A DNA stretch of 34,053 bases from Massilia sp. (GCA_025359245.1 JANYGW010000078.1:1-34053); one strand, 5' to 3'. Positions 7,782-16,170 are shown, counted from the stretch's first letter. The notes: generated from the letters alone by a model not told the origin. Numbers and translations are program-made.

Positions 7782-10496
7782 ATGTTCACCATTGATAAGA
7801 CCCTTTCTGCCCGCCTGCTTTTGCTCGGCTACGGCGCCACGCTGGCCGCCCTGTTCGTGTTCGGCTGCATGGCCATGCTGACCTCGCCCCGTCCGGCCAG
7901 CGCGACCGAAATCTTCGCCGCCACCGCGGTCCTGATCGCGGTCTTCGTGCTGCTGGTCACGGCCAGGAAAAGCGCCGCGCCGCACGCCGACGCGCTCCAT
8001 CCGGTGTCGCAGTCGCTGATCAAGGCCGGCGCCCTGCAGCACGCGATTTTCAACAGCGCCAATTTCTCCTCCATCGCCACCGATGCCCAGGGCGTGATCC
8101 AGATCTTCAACGTGGGCGCCGAACGCATGCTCGGCTACGCCGCCGCCGACGTCGTCGACCGCATCACCCCGGCCGATATTTCCGACGCCCAGGAAGTGAT
8201 CGCGCGCGCCAAGAGCCTGTCGGTCGAACTGGACGCGCAGATCGCGCCCGGCTTCGAGGCGCTGGTGTTCAAGGCCTCGCGCGGCATCGAAGATATTTAC
8301 GAACTGACCTACATCCGCAAGGACGGCAGCCGCTTTCCGGCGGTGGTCTCGGTAACCGCGCTGCGCGACGCCGAGGAAGCCATCATCGGCTACCTCTTGA
8401 TCGGCACCGACAACACCGCCCGCAAGGAAGCCGAAGAAGCGCTGCTGCGCGCCGGCGCCCTGCAAAGCGCGATCTTCAACAGCGCCAACTTCTCCTCCAT
8501 CGCCACCGACGCCCAGGGCGTGATCCAGATTTTCAACGTCGGCGCCGAACGCATGCTCGGCTACACCGCCGCCGACGTCGTCGACAAGATCACCCCGGCC
8601 AATATCTCGGACCCGCAGGAAGTGATCGAGCGGGCCGAAACGCTGTCGCTCGAACTGGACGCCTCGATCGCGCCCGGCTTCGAGGCGCTGGTATTCAAGG
8701 CTTCGCGCGGCATCGAGGACATCTACGAGCTGACCTACATCCGCAAGGACGGCAGCCGCTTCCCGGCGATCGTGTCGGTGACGGCGCTGCGCGACGCCCA
8801 GGAAGCGATCATCGGCTACCTGCTGATCGGCACCGACAACACCGCCCGCAAGCAGGTCGAAGCCGAACAGGCGCTGCTCGACCAGAGCCTGCGCGACCAG
8901 CAGTTCTACACACGCTCGCTGATCGAATCGAATATCGACGCCATCATGACGACCGACCCGCGCGGCATCATCAGCGACGTCAACCAGCAGATGGTGGCGC
9001 TGACCGGACGCACCCGCGACGAAATGATCGGCGCCCCGTTCAAGAATTACTTCACCGACCAGAACCGCGCCGAAGCCGGCATCAAGCGCGTGCTGCGCGA
9101 AGGCAAGGTCACCAACTACGAGCTGACCGCCCTCGCGCGCGACGGCAAGGAAACCGTGGTGTCCTACAACGCCACCACCTTCTACGACCGCGACCGCAAC
9201 CTCAAGGGCGTGTTCGCCGCCGCGCGCGACGTCACCGAACGCAAGCAATTCGAACTGACGCTGCAGGAAAACAATGTCGAACTCGAAAGCGCGAAAGCGG
9301 CCGCCGAGAAGGCCAACCTGGCCAAGTCCGATTTCCTGTCGTCGATGAGCCATGAACTGCGCACCCCGCTCAACGGCGTGCTCGGCTTTGCCCAGCTGAT
9401 GGAGTCGGCCGAACCGCCGCCGTCGCCGGCGCAGATGCGCTCGATCAGCCAGATCCTCAAGGGCGGCTGGTATCTGCTGCGCCTGATTAACGAAATCCTC
9501 GACCTGGCGATGATCGAGTCGGGCAAGGTCACCATTTCGTCGGAACCGATGTCGCTGGCCGAAGTCCTGCTCGACTGCAATGTGCTGATCGGGCCGCAGG
9601 CGCAAAGCCGCGGCATCGGACTGGTGTTCCCGTCCTTCGACGACGCGCTCTACATCCACGCCGACCTGACCCGCATCAAGCAGGTGATGATCAACCTGCT
9701 GTCGAACGCGATCAAGTACAACCGTCCCGGCGGCGTGGTGACGGTGCGCTACGAGCGCCACGGCACGGACCGGGTGCGCATCCACGTGGCCGACAGCGGC
9801 GCCGGCCTGGCGCCGGCCCAGCTGGCGCAACTGTTCCAGCCGTTCAACCGGCTGGGCCAGGAAAACAGCACCGAGGAAGGCACCGGCATCGGCCTGGTCG
9901 TGACCAAGCAGCTGGTCGAACTGATGAGCGGCACCATCGGCGTGACCAGCACGCCGGGCATCGGCACCGAATTCTGGGTCGAATTTCCGGCCGCCCAAGC
10001 GCCGGCGCTCGACGAGTCGGCCCATCCGGAAGGGGTAGTCCCCGCCATCGGCGCCAGCGTGCCGGCGCGCGACACCAAACAGCGCACCTTGCTGTATGTG
10101 GAAGACAATCCGGCCAACATGGAACTGGTCGAGCAGCTCATTTCGCGCCGCACCGACCTCAAGCTGCTGACGGCGATCAACGGCCACCTCGGCATCGTGC
10201 TGGCGCGCGCCTGCCAGCCCGACGTCATCCTGATGGACATCAACCTGCCCGGCCTGTCCGGTTTCGGTTGCCTGAAGATCCTGCGCAACGACCCGGCCAC
10301 GGCCCACATTCCGGTGATGGCGCTGTCGGCCAACGCGGTGCCGCGCGATATCGAAAAAGGCATGGAAGCGGGCTTCTTCCGCTACCTGACCAAGCCGATC
10401 AAGGTGGTCGAATTCATGGGCGCGCTCGACCTCGCCCTCGATTTCGCATCCCAGCGCGGCCTGGCGCCGGAACTGCATCCCGCCGGCGAACAGTAA
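7782..10496 (+). CDS. Hybrid sensor histidine kinase with duplicated PAS domains and C-terminal receiver
   Basis: A 904-residue protein. Two N-terminal membrane segments (about 8-33 and 43-60) with almost no periplasmic loop suggest cytoplasmic or intramembrane sensing. Residues 82-223 and 224-365 are nearly identical PAS/PAC units (each with ANFSSIATDAQGVIQIFNVGAERMLGY split by few changes), a 426-bp tandem duplication. A third, distinct PAS covers about 375-495 (DAIMTTDPRGIISDVNQQM). HisKA follows with the H-box SHELRTPLNG (His524). HATPase motifs are NLLSNAIKYN, DSGAGL and EGTGIGL. The receiver (about 768-890) has the acidic pair VEDN, phospho-acceptor Asp819 in ILMDINLPG, and TKPIK. No output domain or adjacent regulator is present, so it probably signals by phosphorelay to a distant partner. 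Confidence 0.95.
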   Translation: MFTIDKTLSARLLLLGYGATLAALFVFGCMAMLTSPRPASATEIFAATAVLIAVFVLLVTARKSAAPHADALHPVSQSLIKAGALQHAIFNSANFSSIATDAQGVIQIFNVGAERMLGYAAADVVDRITPADISDAQEVIARAKSLSVELDAQIAPGFEALVFKASRGIEDIYELTYIRKDGSRFPAVVSVTALRDAEEAIIGYLLIGTDNTARKEAEEALLRAGALQSAIFNSANFSSIATDAQGVIQIFNVGAERMLGYTAADVVDKITPANISDPQEVIERAETLSLELDASIAPGFEALVFKASRGIEDIYELTYIRKDGSRFPAIVSVTALRDAQEAIIGYLLIGTDNTARKQVEAEQALLDQSLRDQQFYTRSLIESNIDAIMTTDPRGIISDVNQQMVALTGRTRDEMIGAPFKNYFTDQNRAEAGIKRVLREGKVTNYELTALARDGKETVVSYNATTFYDRDRNLKGVFAAARDVTERKQFELTLQENNVELESAKAAAEKANLAKSDFLSSMSHELRTPLNGVLGFAQLMESAEPPPSPAQMRSISQILKGGWYLLRLINEILDLAMIESGKVTISSEPMSLAEVLLDCNVLIGPQAQSRGIGLVFPSFDDALYIHADLTRIKQVMINLLSNAIKYNRPGGVVTVRYERHGTDRVRIHVADSGAGLAPAQLAQLFQPFNRLGQENSTEEGTGIGLVVTKQLVELMSGTIGVTSTPGIGTEFWVEFPAAQAPALDESAHPEGVVPAIGASVPARDTKQRTLLYVEDNPANMELVEQLISRRTDLKLLTAINGHLGIVLARACQPDVILMDINLPGLSGFGCLKILRNDPATAHIPVMALSANAVPRDIEKGMEAGFFRYLTKPIKVVEFMGALDLALDFASQRGLAPELHPAGEQ
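8025..8876 (+). repeat. 426-bp in-frame tandem duplication within the kinase gene
   Basis: Copies at about 8025-8450 and 8451-8876 are offset by exactly 426 bp (142 codons). At protein level they differ at only about a dozen of some 130 positions. Each copy encodes one PAS-PAC unit. The closeness implies recent duplication or continuing gene conversion. Confidence 0.85.
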
Positions 10497-10505
10497 GCGG
10501 CATTT

Positions 10506-10535
10506 CCGGGATTTCTGCAAACACAGAAATCCCGG
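10506..10535 (+). terminator. 12-bp hairpin downstream of the hybrid kinase
   Basis: CCGGGATTTCTG (10506-10517) and CAGAAATCCCGG (10524-10535) form a perfect 12-bp stem with a 6-nt loop. It begins 10 nt after the kinase stop codon. No T-tract follows, but position and stem strength suit a terminator. Confidence 0.65.
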
Positions 10536-10701
10536 CCGCGCCACCGATAATTTGCTGGCGCGCAACCCAAAGCAGTGGTATTGTCCACTGCTGGTTTTTT
10601 AATCAGTTCCCGACCGAAGCGCCCCAACCCCGCGCCGCTGTCCCCTTACCATCTGCATTGCCGGCTGGCGCCGCCAATGGCAATACCTTCTGGGATTTCG
10701 C

Positions 10702-10950
10702 GTGCAACAGCAACACCGAACCAATCAAGCCTTGTCGCTCATCATCGAGCAGGGGGTCGCGCGCGACCTGCTGCACGGTTCCGTGCTGGCCTGGAAATTC
10801 ATGGCATCGCATGGTGTGCCTGACGAGACCATCGCCCGCGTGCTGGCCCATCCTGCAGCCCGGCGCCAGAGCGACGGCCAGCAACACCATGGCAGCGGCC
10901 GCCCGCCGGTCAGCAACGACGCCGCCGCGCAGCAGCCCTTGCCGGACTGA
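10702..10950 (+). CDS. Small conserved-looking hypothetical protein
   Basis: An 82-residue frame with a GTG start at 10702 and GGGA about 6-7 nt upstream. The first ~52 residues are protein-like and predicted helical (LSLIIEQGVARDLLHGSVLAWKF, then HGVPDETIARVLAHP), with the look of a small helical DNA- or protein-binding module. The rest is a low-complexity Gln/His/Pro tail. There is no signal peptide or membrane segment. It lies 205 bp after the kinase gene, beyond the hairpin, so it probably has its own promoter. It converges on the truncated YeeE/YedE gene with only 4 nt between stop codons. Function unknown. Confidence 0.5.
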   Translation: MQQQHRTNQALSLIIEQGVARDLLHGSVLAWKFMASHGVPDETIARVLAHPAARRQSDGQQHHGSGRPPVSNDAAAQQPLPD

Positions 10951-10954
10951 GCCG

Positions 10955-11125
10955 CTAGGTGCGCCAGGCGCGGTCGCCCTTGGCCGGGCGCAGCAAGCCG
11001 CCCAGGATGCCGCTGATGCCGGCGATGCGGCCGTTCAACAGCAGCAACATGGCCGCGGCCAGGCCGATCAGCAGCCCGCCGGCAACCGAGGTCCAGGGTG
11101 TGAACTGGCTCCAGGCAATCGTCAT
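10955..11125 (-). pseudogene. Truncated YeeE/YedE-family (DUF395) membrane protein
   Basis: A 56-codon frame that starts at the ATG at 11125 with AGGA about 6 nt upstream. It reads [13 protein letters not shown], then a hydrophobic helix ([19 protein letters not shown]), then [15 protein letters not shown]. The [15 protein letters not shown] text is a hallmark of YeeE/YedE proteins, which take up thiosulfate or other sulfur compounds and are usually about 140 residues or more per unit. The frame stops (TAG) right after GDRAWRT, where homologues continue with further membrane helices. The start and ribosome site look intact while most of the protein is missing, so this is probably a decayed remnant; a functional micro-protein is the alternative. 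Confidence 0.65.
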
Positions 11126-11162
11126 TGTGTTCCTTTATATGCCGCATTCGCGCGGTGAGCGA

Positions 11163-11476
11163 TTACTCAACAGGGGGCAAAACGGTGGCGTAGTCTTGGC
11201 CGCCGTAGAACACACCCACGATCGCAACAGACATGCTGGCATCATTGACGACAAATGCAATGACAGCATGACCTTTGTAATTGGTCGTGCTCAAACCTGG
11301 ACGAATGTCATCGCGTCGGGTACCCCGATGAGGGAAAAGGCTCAAGTCTTCGCAATACGAACGATTGCGCTGGTATAGCATTCCGCTGTCACTGGCGACG
11401 TGTGGTCCGCAATAAAACGATAGAGACTCAGCAGTTGCTCTTCTGCTTCCGGCGTGAAAACGACGGTATAGTCCAT
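11163..11476 (-). pseudogene. parE: ParE/RelE-superfamily toxin gene with a single-base frameshift
   Basis: The ATG at 11476 overlaps the antitoxin stop by 1 nt (TGATG), the usual translational coupling. It reads MDYTVVFTPEAEEQLLSLYR, continues FIADHTSPVTAECYTSAIV, then meets TGA after 44 codons. In the next frame the family text resumes at once: YCEDLSLFPHRGTRRDDIRPG, then TTNYKGHAVIAF and VGVFYGGQDYATVL, ending at 11163. The break is at about 11358-11359, where two bases stand between the Val and Tyr codons instead of three. Restoring one base gives a 104-residue ParE toxin, the normal size. ParE-type toxins act on gyrase or, for RelE relatives, on ribosome-bound mRNA. As sequenced it is inactive, barring a base-call error. 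Confidence 0.85.
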
Positions 11477-11754
11477 CACTTTTTCTCAACGGCAGCTTTA
11501 TGTTCTTCGGCAAGCCGCGCACGCACACTGTCGACGCTGATGACGCGCGACGAATCGGCCAACAGCGCATCGTAAGCAGGAACTACCTGCTCCAGAAGCC
11601 ATTGATCAACCACCCGATCGCGCGCTAGCAGGACGCGCAGTCCATCTCGGATCACTTCACTTTCTGTCGCATACGCGCCAGAGGCGACTTTTTCCTTTAC
11701 CGCATCTGCCATCTCATTTGGCAACGTGATGCTAAATTGCTGAGTCGTTCTCAT
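11476..11754 (-). CDS. parD: ParD/CopG-type antitoxin (ribbon-helix-helix)
   Basis: A 92-residue protein. The ATG at 11754 has GAGGAAG about 7 nt upstream; frames extending further upstream run into the neighbouring gene and are rejected. The N-terminal ribbon-helix-helix (QQFSITLPNEMADAVKEKV, then YATESEVIRDGLRVL) binds operator DNA. The C-terminal part (about 50-92, EQVVPAYDALLADSSR and RLAEEHKAAVEKK) is the charged helical toxin-binding tail. The gene is followed, with a 1-nt overlap, by the broken toxin. A 15-bp palindrome 21-35 bp upstream is a probable autoregulatory site. The pair is AT-richer than its neighbours, consistent with horizontal acquisition. Confidence 0.9.
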   Translation of the reverse strand: MRTTQQFSITLPNEMADAVKEKVASGAYATESEVIRDGLRVLLARDRVVDQWLLEQVVPAYDALLADSSRVISVDSVRARLAEEHKAAVEKK

Positions 11755-11774
11755 GATGATCTTCCTCGGCACAA

Positions 11775-11789
11775 TAGGATTAAATCCTA
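11775..11789. promoter_or_regulatory. Palindromic operator upstream of the antitoxin gene
   Basis: TAGGATTAAATCCTA is a perfect palindrome about one central base. It ends 21 bp before the antitoxin ATG and includes a -10-like TTTAAT on the minus strand. This is where ribbon-helix-helix antitoxins normally bind to repress their own operon. The binding is inferred. Confidence 0.65.
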
Positions 11790-11824
11790 CTCCAAATCGC
11801 AGTGAGGTGCCGGGCCTGATTCGT

Positions 11825-12631
11825 TTAAAGAAAGCAACAGCGCGCCCGCACCTGCTGGACGTAGCGCTCGCTGACCGGCACCGCCTGCCCGCCGCGCAGG
11901 CGCAGCAGGTAGCTGCCATCGCCCACCACCTCCAGCGTGCTGGCCTGGTCCGCCCGCACGATGGCGCCGCGATGGGCGCGCACGAACAGCGCCGGATCCA
12001 GGCTGTGTTCCAGTGTTCCAAGCGGCAGCCGATGCAAGACGCTGCGCCCGGCCGTGTGCAATTCGACGTAATTGCCCGCCGCGCGTATCCACAGCACCTC
12101 GTCCATCTGGATCACTTCGATCTTCCCGACCGAGCGTACCGTCAGCTGCCGCGCGTAGCCCGGTACACCGCCGTCGGCGTGCCGGTCGCGCGCGTCGAGG
12201 AAGGCGCGCATCGCCTGCCCGTACGGCCCGCGCTGGCGCAGCGCCAGCATCTGCGCGGCGCGCGCCAGGGCCTGCGCCAGCCGCTGCGCGTTGAACGGCT
12301 TGAGCAGGTAGTCGAGCGCGTGCATCTCGAACGCATCGACCGCGTACGCATCGAAGGCGGTGACGAAGATGACCAGCGGCGGTTCGGGTTCGGCGCACAG
12401 GCTGCGCGCCAGGCTCAGGCCCGATTCGAGCGGCATCTGGATGTCCAGGAACACCACGTCGACCTGCCCCGCCGCCAGCGCCTTGCGCGCTTCGGCGGCG
12501 CTGGCGCATTCGCCCACGACCTCCCAGCCGGCGTGCGCCTCCAGCATGCAGCGCACGTTGATCCGGCCCGGCTCCTCGTCGTCGACGACCAGTGCCCGCA
12601 CGCGCGGCGCTGGCGGCTTATTCGGGAGCAT
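11825..12631 (-). CDS. LytTR-type response regulator
   Basis: A 268-residue protein starting at the ATG at 12631; an upstream TTG frame extension is less likely. The N-terminal receiver (about 11-130) has the acidic pair DDEE, phospho-acceptor Asp63 in VVFLDIQMP, FVTAFDAYA and the YLLKPF lysine. The C-terminal LytTR DNA-binding domain (about 160-262) shows VIQMDEVLWIRAAGNYVELH, then FVRAHRGAIV and GSYLLRLRGG. LytTR proteins bind paired direct-repeat sites. Its start overlaps the end of the upstream kinase gene by 14 nt, so the two are co-transcribed and translationally coupled. The regulated genes are not evident. Confidence 0.95.
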   Translation of the reverse strand: MLPNKPPAPRVRALVVDDEEPGRINVRCMLEAHAGWEVVGECASAAEARKALAAGQVDVVFLDIQMPLESGLSLARSLCAEPEPPLVIFVTAFDAYAVDAFEMHALDYLLKPFNAQRLAQALARAAQMLALRQRGPYGQAMRAFLDARDRHADGGVPGYARQLTVRSVGKIEVIQMDEVLWIRAAGNYVELHTAGRSVLHRLPLGTLEHSLDPALFVRAHRGAIVRADQASTLEVVGDGSYLLRLRGGQAVPVSERYVQQVRARCCFL

Positions 12632-13739
12632 GGGCCGGCATCGCGATCGCAACCTCGAAGCGCCCGTCGACGACGCCGGCCCGCAGCGTTGCCGCGCCGC
12701 CGTACGCGAGCCGCAAGCGCCCTTCGATATTGCGCAGGCCCAGGCCGACGCCGGGGTTGTGCGCCGCGCCGCTGTGCACCGGGTTGCTGATGCGGATCAG
12801 CAGTTGGTCATCGTGGCGCTCGAACGCCAGCAGGATATCGCTCGCACTCTCGTGGCAGTCGAGGTCATGCCGCAAGGCGTTTTCGACCAGCGGCTGCAGC
12901 AACAGCGGCGGGCAGTCGCAGTCCAGTCCCGCCTGCGCCGCGCCTTCGATGGCGATGCGCAGGCGCGCACCGTAGCGCATGCGCTGCAGGATCAGGTAGT
13001 CCTCGACGAAGCTCAGCTCGTCGGCCAGCGTGACCCAATCGCGCTCGCTGGCCGACAAGGCATAGCGCAGCAAGTCGCTCAAGCCATGGATCCCTTCCAG
13101 CGCGATGTCTTTGTCGGTGCGCACCATGGCGCTGATGGCATTCAAGGCGTTGAAGACGAAGTGCGGTTCAAGCTGCGCGCGCAGGGCCAGCCCGCGTTGC
13201 TGCTCGAGTTCCAGGCGCAGCCCCAGCGCGTCCGCCTGCGCCTGCGCCCAGTCGCGCGCGCGGGCCTGGCTTTGCTGCCAGATCTTGACGGCGGCGACCG
13301 CAAAATAGACAGCCGTGATCGCGGTCCAGTGCACGATGGGGATCGCCTTGCCGTAGGTCTCGATGGCGGCCCAGCCGGCGCTGTCGCCGAACACATAGGC
13401 CTTCGCCACGAACAGCAGCTGCAAGGGCAGCAGCGCCAGCATGAGCACGGCGTAGCCGCACGAAATCGTCGTGGCGTTCGCGACGATCGCCGGCCAGCGG
13501 CTCATGCCCAGGTACAGGATAAAACTGAGGCAAGCCAGCGTCATCGATGTCTTGCACGACGAAATAAAAATCAGCCACAAGCTGCCTTCGACGCCGAACC
13601 GGAGATCGTCGTTCAGCGAAGTGAGCGTGCCCATCGCGCTGAGGATCAGCCAGATGGCGACATTGGCCGCCAATACCAGTAGCGCCCTCCTCCACGCGGG
13701 AGGCGGCGCTGCAACGAAAGCATGGACGGTAGTGGTCAT
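12618..13739 (-). CDS. LytS/YehU-type membrane sensor histidine kinase
   Basis: A 373-residue protein from the ATG at 13739; an ATG at 13781 would add 14 residues and cannot be excluded. Four hydrophobic segments lie at about 20-38, 52-78, 85-113 and 133-152. A short coiled linker then leads to the His_kinase domain with H-box LEPHFVFNALNAISAMV (His193), the family signature in place of a classical HisKA. The ATPase region has LLLQPLVENALRHDL (N-box) and GVGLGLRNIEGRL (G-box). The partner is the overlapping LytTR regulator. The gene is divergent from the M13-like gene across about 138 bp. The signal is unknown. Confidence 0.93.
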   Translation of the reverse strand: MTTTVHAFVAAPPPAWRRALLVLAANVAIWLILSAMGTLTSLNDDLRFGVEGSLWLIFISSCKTSMTLACLSFILYLGMSRWPAIVANATTISCGYAVLMLALLPLQLLFVAKAYVFGDSAGWAAIETYGKAIPIVHWTAITAVYFAVAAVKIWQQSQARARDWAQAQADALGLRLELEQQRGLALRAQLEPHFVFNALNAISAMVRTDKDIALEGIHGLSDLLRYALSASERDWVTLADELSFVEDYLILQRMRYGARLRIAIEGAAQAGLDCDCPPLLLQPLVENALRHDLDCHESASDILLAFERHDDQLLIRISNPVHSGAAHNPGVGLGLRNIEGRLRLAYGGAATLRAGVVDGRFEVAIAMPAHAPE

Positions 13740-13877
13740 GCCAGCGAGTATACCTGCGCCGCGCATGCATATGTGCCGCATTCATCCCACGGCGGCGGAG
13801 CTTCGCCCCACAGCGCACCAGCGACGCGCGCCGCGCATTCACAATCGGCGCTCATCCAACACTTCAGGGAAGCAGAA

Positions 13878-15938
13878 ATGACACCACATTATTTCGCACC
13901 ATTCGCACGCACCGCCGTGCTGCTGCTGGCCAGCGCCGCCGCCTGCCTGGCATCGGCCAGCGCCTCCGATGCGCCAGCCATGCAGGCCAGCGGCATGGAC
14001 TTGCAGACCGCGCCGGGCGACGATTTTTTCCGCTTTGCCAACGGCGGCTGGGTCGCTGCCACCGCCATCCCGGCCGACACGTCAAGCTGGGGCGTGCGCG
14101 CCCAGCTGCGCGACGCCAACCTGGCAGAAATGGCCAGGCTCTTCGCGCAGGCCTCGCAAGGAGCGCCCGGCACCACTGCCGCGGCCAGGCGCGTGGGCGA
14201 CTTCTACACTTCGCAAATGAATGCCGCCGCGATCGAAGCGAAGGGCCTGGCGCCGATCCGTCCGATGCTGGACCATATCGCCGCTATCGACAGCAGGAAG
14301 GTGCTGGCGCACTACCTCGGCACGACCTTGCGCGCCGATGTGGACCCGGTCAACCTCGGCGGCTTCGATTCCGACAACCTGTTCGGGCTGTGGGTCGCGC
14401 CCGGCCTGCATGATCCGAGCCGCCACATGCCCTACCTGCTGCAAGGCGGACTTAGCCTGCGCGACCCCGGGCAATACCTGGCCACCGACCCCGAGGGCAT
14501 CGCCCTGCTCGACGGCTATCGCCGGTTCATTGCCGCGTCGCTGGCGAAGGCCGGTCTTGCCGACACCGAGGCCAAGGCTGCCCAGGTCCTCGATCTCGAA
14601 ACGCGCATCGCGCGCATCCACGCCGACCCTGCGTCCTCGCTCGACCTGGCAAAAAGCGACCAGCTGTGGGGCCGCGCCGATTTCGCGGCCAAGGCCGCCG
14701 GCATGGACTGGGATGCGTTTTTTTCCGGCGCCGGCCTGGCGCGCCAGCAGCGCTTCGGCGCCTGGCAACCGGACGCGATCAAGGGTCTGTCGGCACTGGT
14801 GGCCTCGGCCCCGCTCGACGCCTGGAAATCCTACTTGAGCTTCCACGCCATCAATAGCAATGCCCGCTTCCTGCCCAAAGCCCTGGCTGATGCCTACTTC
14901 GCTTTCTACGATCCGATCTTCATCGGCCCCGGCCAGCACCGGCCGCTGTGGGACCACGCCGTCAACCAGACCATCGCCTTCATGCCGGGAGCAGGCCAAC
15001 CGTTCGTCGACCACCATCTGTCGCCCAAGGCCAGGGCCAAGGCGCAGGACATTGTGCGCAACATTGTCGCCGCCTTCGACCGCCGCATCGGCCAGTTGTC
15101 CTGGATGACGCCGGCCACGCGCCAGCAAGCCCACGCCAAGCTCGCGTCCATGGTCATCGGCGTCGGCGCACCGGACAAGGCAGTGAGCAATGCCGGCCTG
15201 CTGATCCGGGCCGACGACCCGTCCGGGAACATGCAGCGCACGGCCCTCTACAACTACCGGCACGAGATCGCCAAGATAGGCCGGCCGGTCGATCGCAAGG
15301 AGTGGATACTCAACGCGGAAGTATTCGGGATCAACCCGATGCCGCTGCAAAATGCGATGACGATTCCGGTCACGGAACTGCAGGCGCCGTTCTTCGATCC
15401 GGACGGCTCGGATGCCGACAACTACGCGGCTATCGGCGTCCGGGTCGGACGCTTCCTCGCCCTCGCCTTCGACAGCAAGGGCAGCCGCTTCGATGCCGAA
15501 GGCCGTTTGCGCAACTGGTGGAGCAGCGCTGACCAGGATCAGTTCACCAAGGCCGCCCAGGCCATGGTGGCGCAATACGCAAGCTACGCGCCATTCCCGG
15601 ACGTGAAGATCAACGGCGCGCGCACGCTCAACGACAACGTCGCCGACCACGCCGGCCTGCTGGCCGCCTACGACGCCTTCCAGGCGGTGCGCGCCGCCCG
15701 GCACGATACCGACAGCGACCAGCTGGCGGCGCAGCGCTTCTTCACCGCCTATGCCAGGAGCTTGCGCGTCAAGAGCAGCGAAGAAGCCTTGCGCGGACAG
15801 GCGCTCGGCAGCCCGCAGGCGCCGGCCATGTACCGGGTCGCGGCGGTGCGCAACCTCGATGCGTGGTACGCCGCGTTCGACGTCGTGCCGGGACAGTCGC
15901 TGTATCTGGCACCGGGCGACAGGGTGCGCATCTGGTAA
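13878..15938 (+). CDS. M13 (neprilysin/PepO) family protein lacking the zinc-binding motif
   Basis: A 686-residue secreted protein. The ATG at 13878 is chosen because AGGGA lies 7 nt before it and a signal peptide follows (about residues 1-30, ending ASASA-SDAP). The M13 N-terminal opening is present (MDLQTAPGDDFFRFANGGW), as is the C-terminal family ending (NLDAWYAAFDVVPGQSLYLAPGDRVRIW). In active members the core reads GHExxHGFD; here it is G-R525-F-L-A-L529-A-F-D, so both zinc histidines and the catalytic glutamate are gone. The third-ligand motif GENIAD has become NDNVAD (Glu to Asp586). The fold should be intact and the frame is open, so this looks like a pseudo-peptidase with a binding or regulatory role. 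It is divergent from the LytS-type kinase. Confidence 0.9.
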   Translation: MTPHYFAPFARTAVLLLASAAACLASASASDAPAMQASGMDLQTAPGDDFFRFANGGWVAATAIPADTSSWGVRAQLRDANLAEMARLFAQASQGAPGTTAAARRVGDFYTSQMNAAAIEAKGLAPIRPMLDHIAAIDSRKVLAHYLGTTLRADVDPVNLGGFDSDNLFGLWVAPGLHDPSRHMPYLLQGGLSLRDPGQYLATDPEGIALLDGYRRFIAASLAKAGLADTEAKAAQVLDLETRIARIHADPASSLDLAKSDQLWGRADFAAKAAGMDWDAFFSGAGLARQQRFGAWQPDAIKGLSALVASAPLDAWKSYLSFHAINSNARFLPKALADAYFAFYDPIFIGPGQHRPLWDHAVNQTIAFMPGAGQPFVDHHLSPKARAKAQDIVRNIVAAFDRRIGQLSWMTPATRQQAHAKLASMVIGVGAPDKAVSNAGLLIRADDPSGNMQRTALYNYRHEIAKIGRPVDRKEWILNAEVFGINPMPLQNAMTIPVTELQAPFFDPDGSDADNYAAIGVRVGRFLALAFDSKGSRFDAEGRLRNWWSSADQDQFTKAAQAMVAQYASYAPFPDVKINGARTLNDNVADHAGLLAAYDAFQAVRAARHDTDSDQLAAQRFFTAYARSLRVKSSEEALRGQALGSPQAPAMYRVAAVRNLDAWYAAFDVVPGQSLYLAPGDRVRIW

Positions 15939-16170
15939 GTGGCAGGTGGTAATGGCCGTCAGTGGCGTGGCGAGTATGCCGGGACCGGACGTCGGTGAAT
16001 CGGGGATGCACATGGGGAGCATTTGTATCATATGCGCCACAAGGCTGCGTGCTCGCCCTTAAATCCGACCGGAGCGATTAAGCTGACAGGCTAGGATCCC
16101 TGCCGTCCGTTCCGAGTGCAGCCTTCAGCGAGGCGCACTGCACTGCGCACCCATTACCAGAAAGACAGAC

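Noticed and set aside
7761-10565. A very long open frame (about 930 codons) antisense to the hybrid kinase gene
   Set aside because: It mirrors the high-GC third-position bias of the real gene, has low-complexity Arg/Gln/Ala/Val-rich text, and shows no domain. The plus-strand frame has full kinase motifs.
11340-11370. Programmed ribosomal frameshifting as the explanation of the broken toxin
   Set aside because: No slippery heptamer or downstream pseudoknot is apparent at the break; a one-base loss or a base-call error is simpler.
13722-13877. An N-terminal extension of the M13-like gene by 52 codons
   Set aside because: It would bury the signal peptide. The ATG at 13878 has a good ribosome site and an immediate signal sequence.
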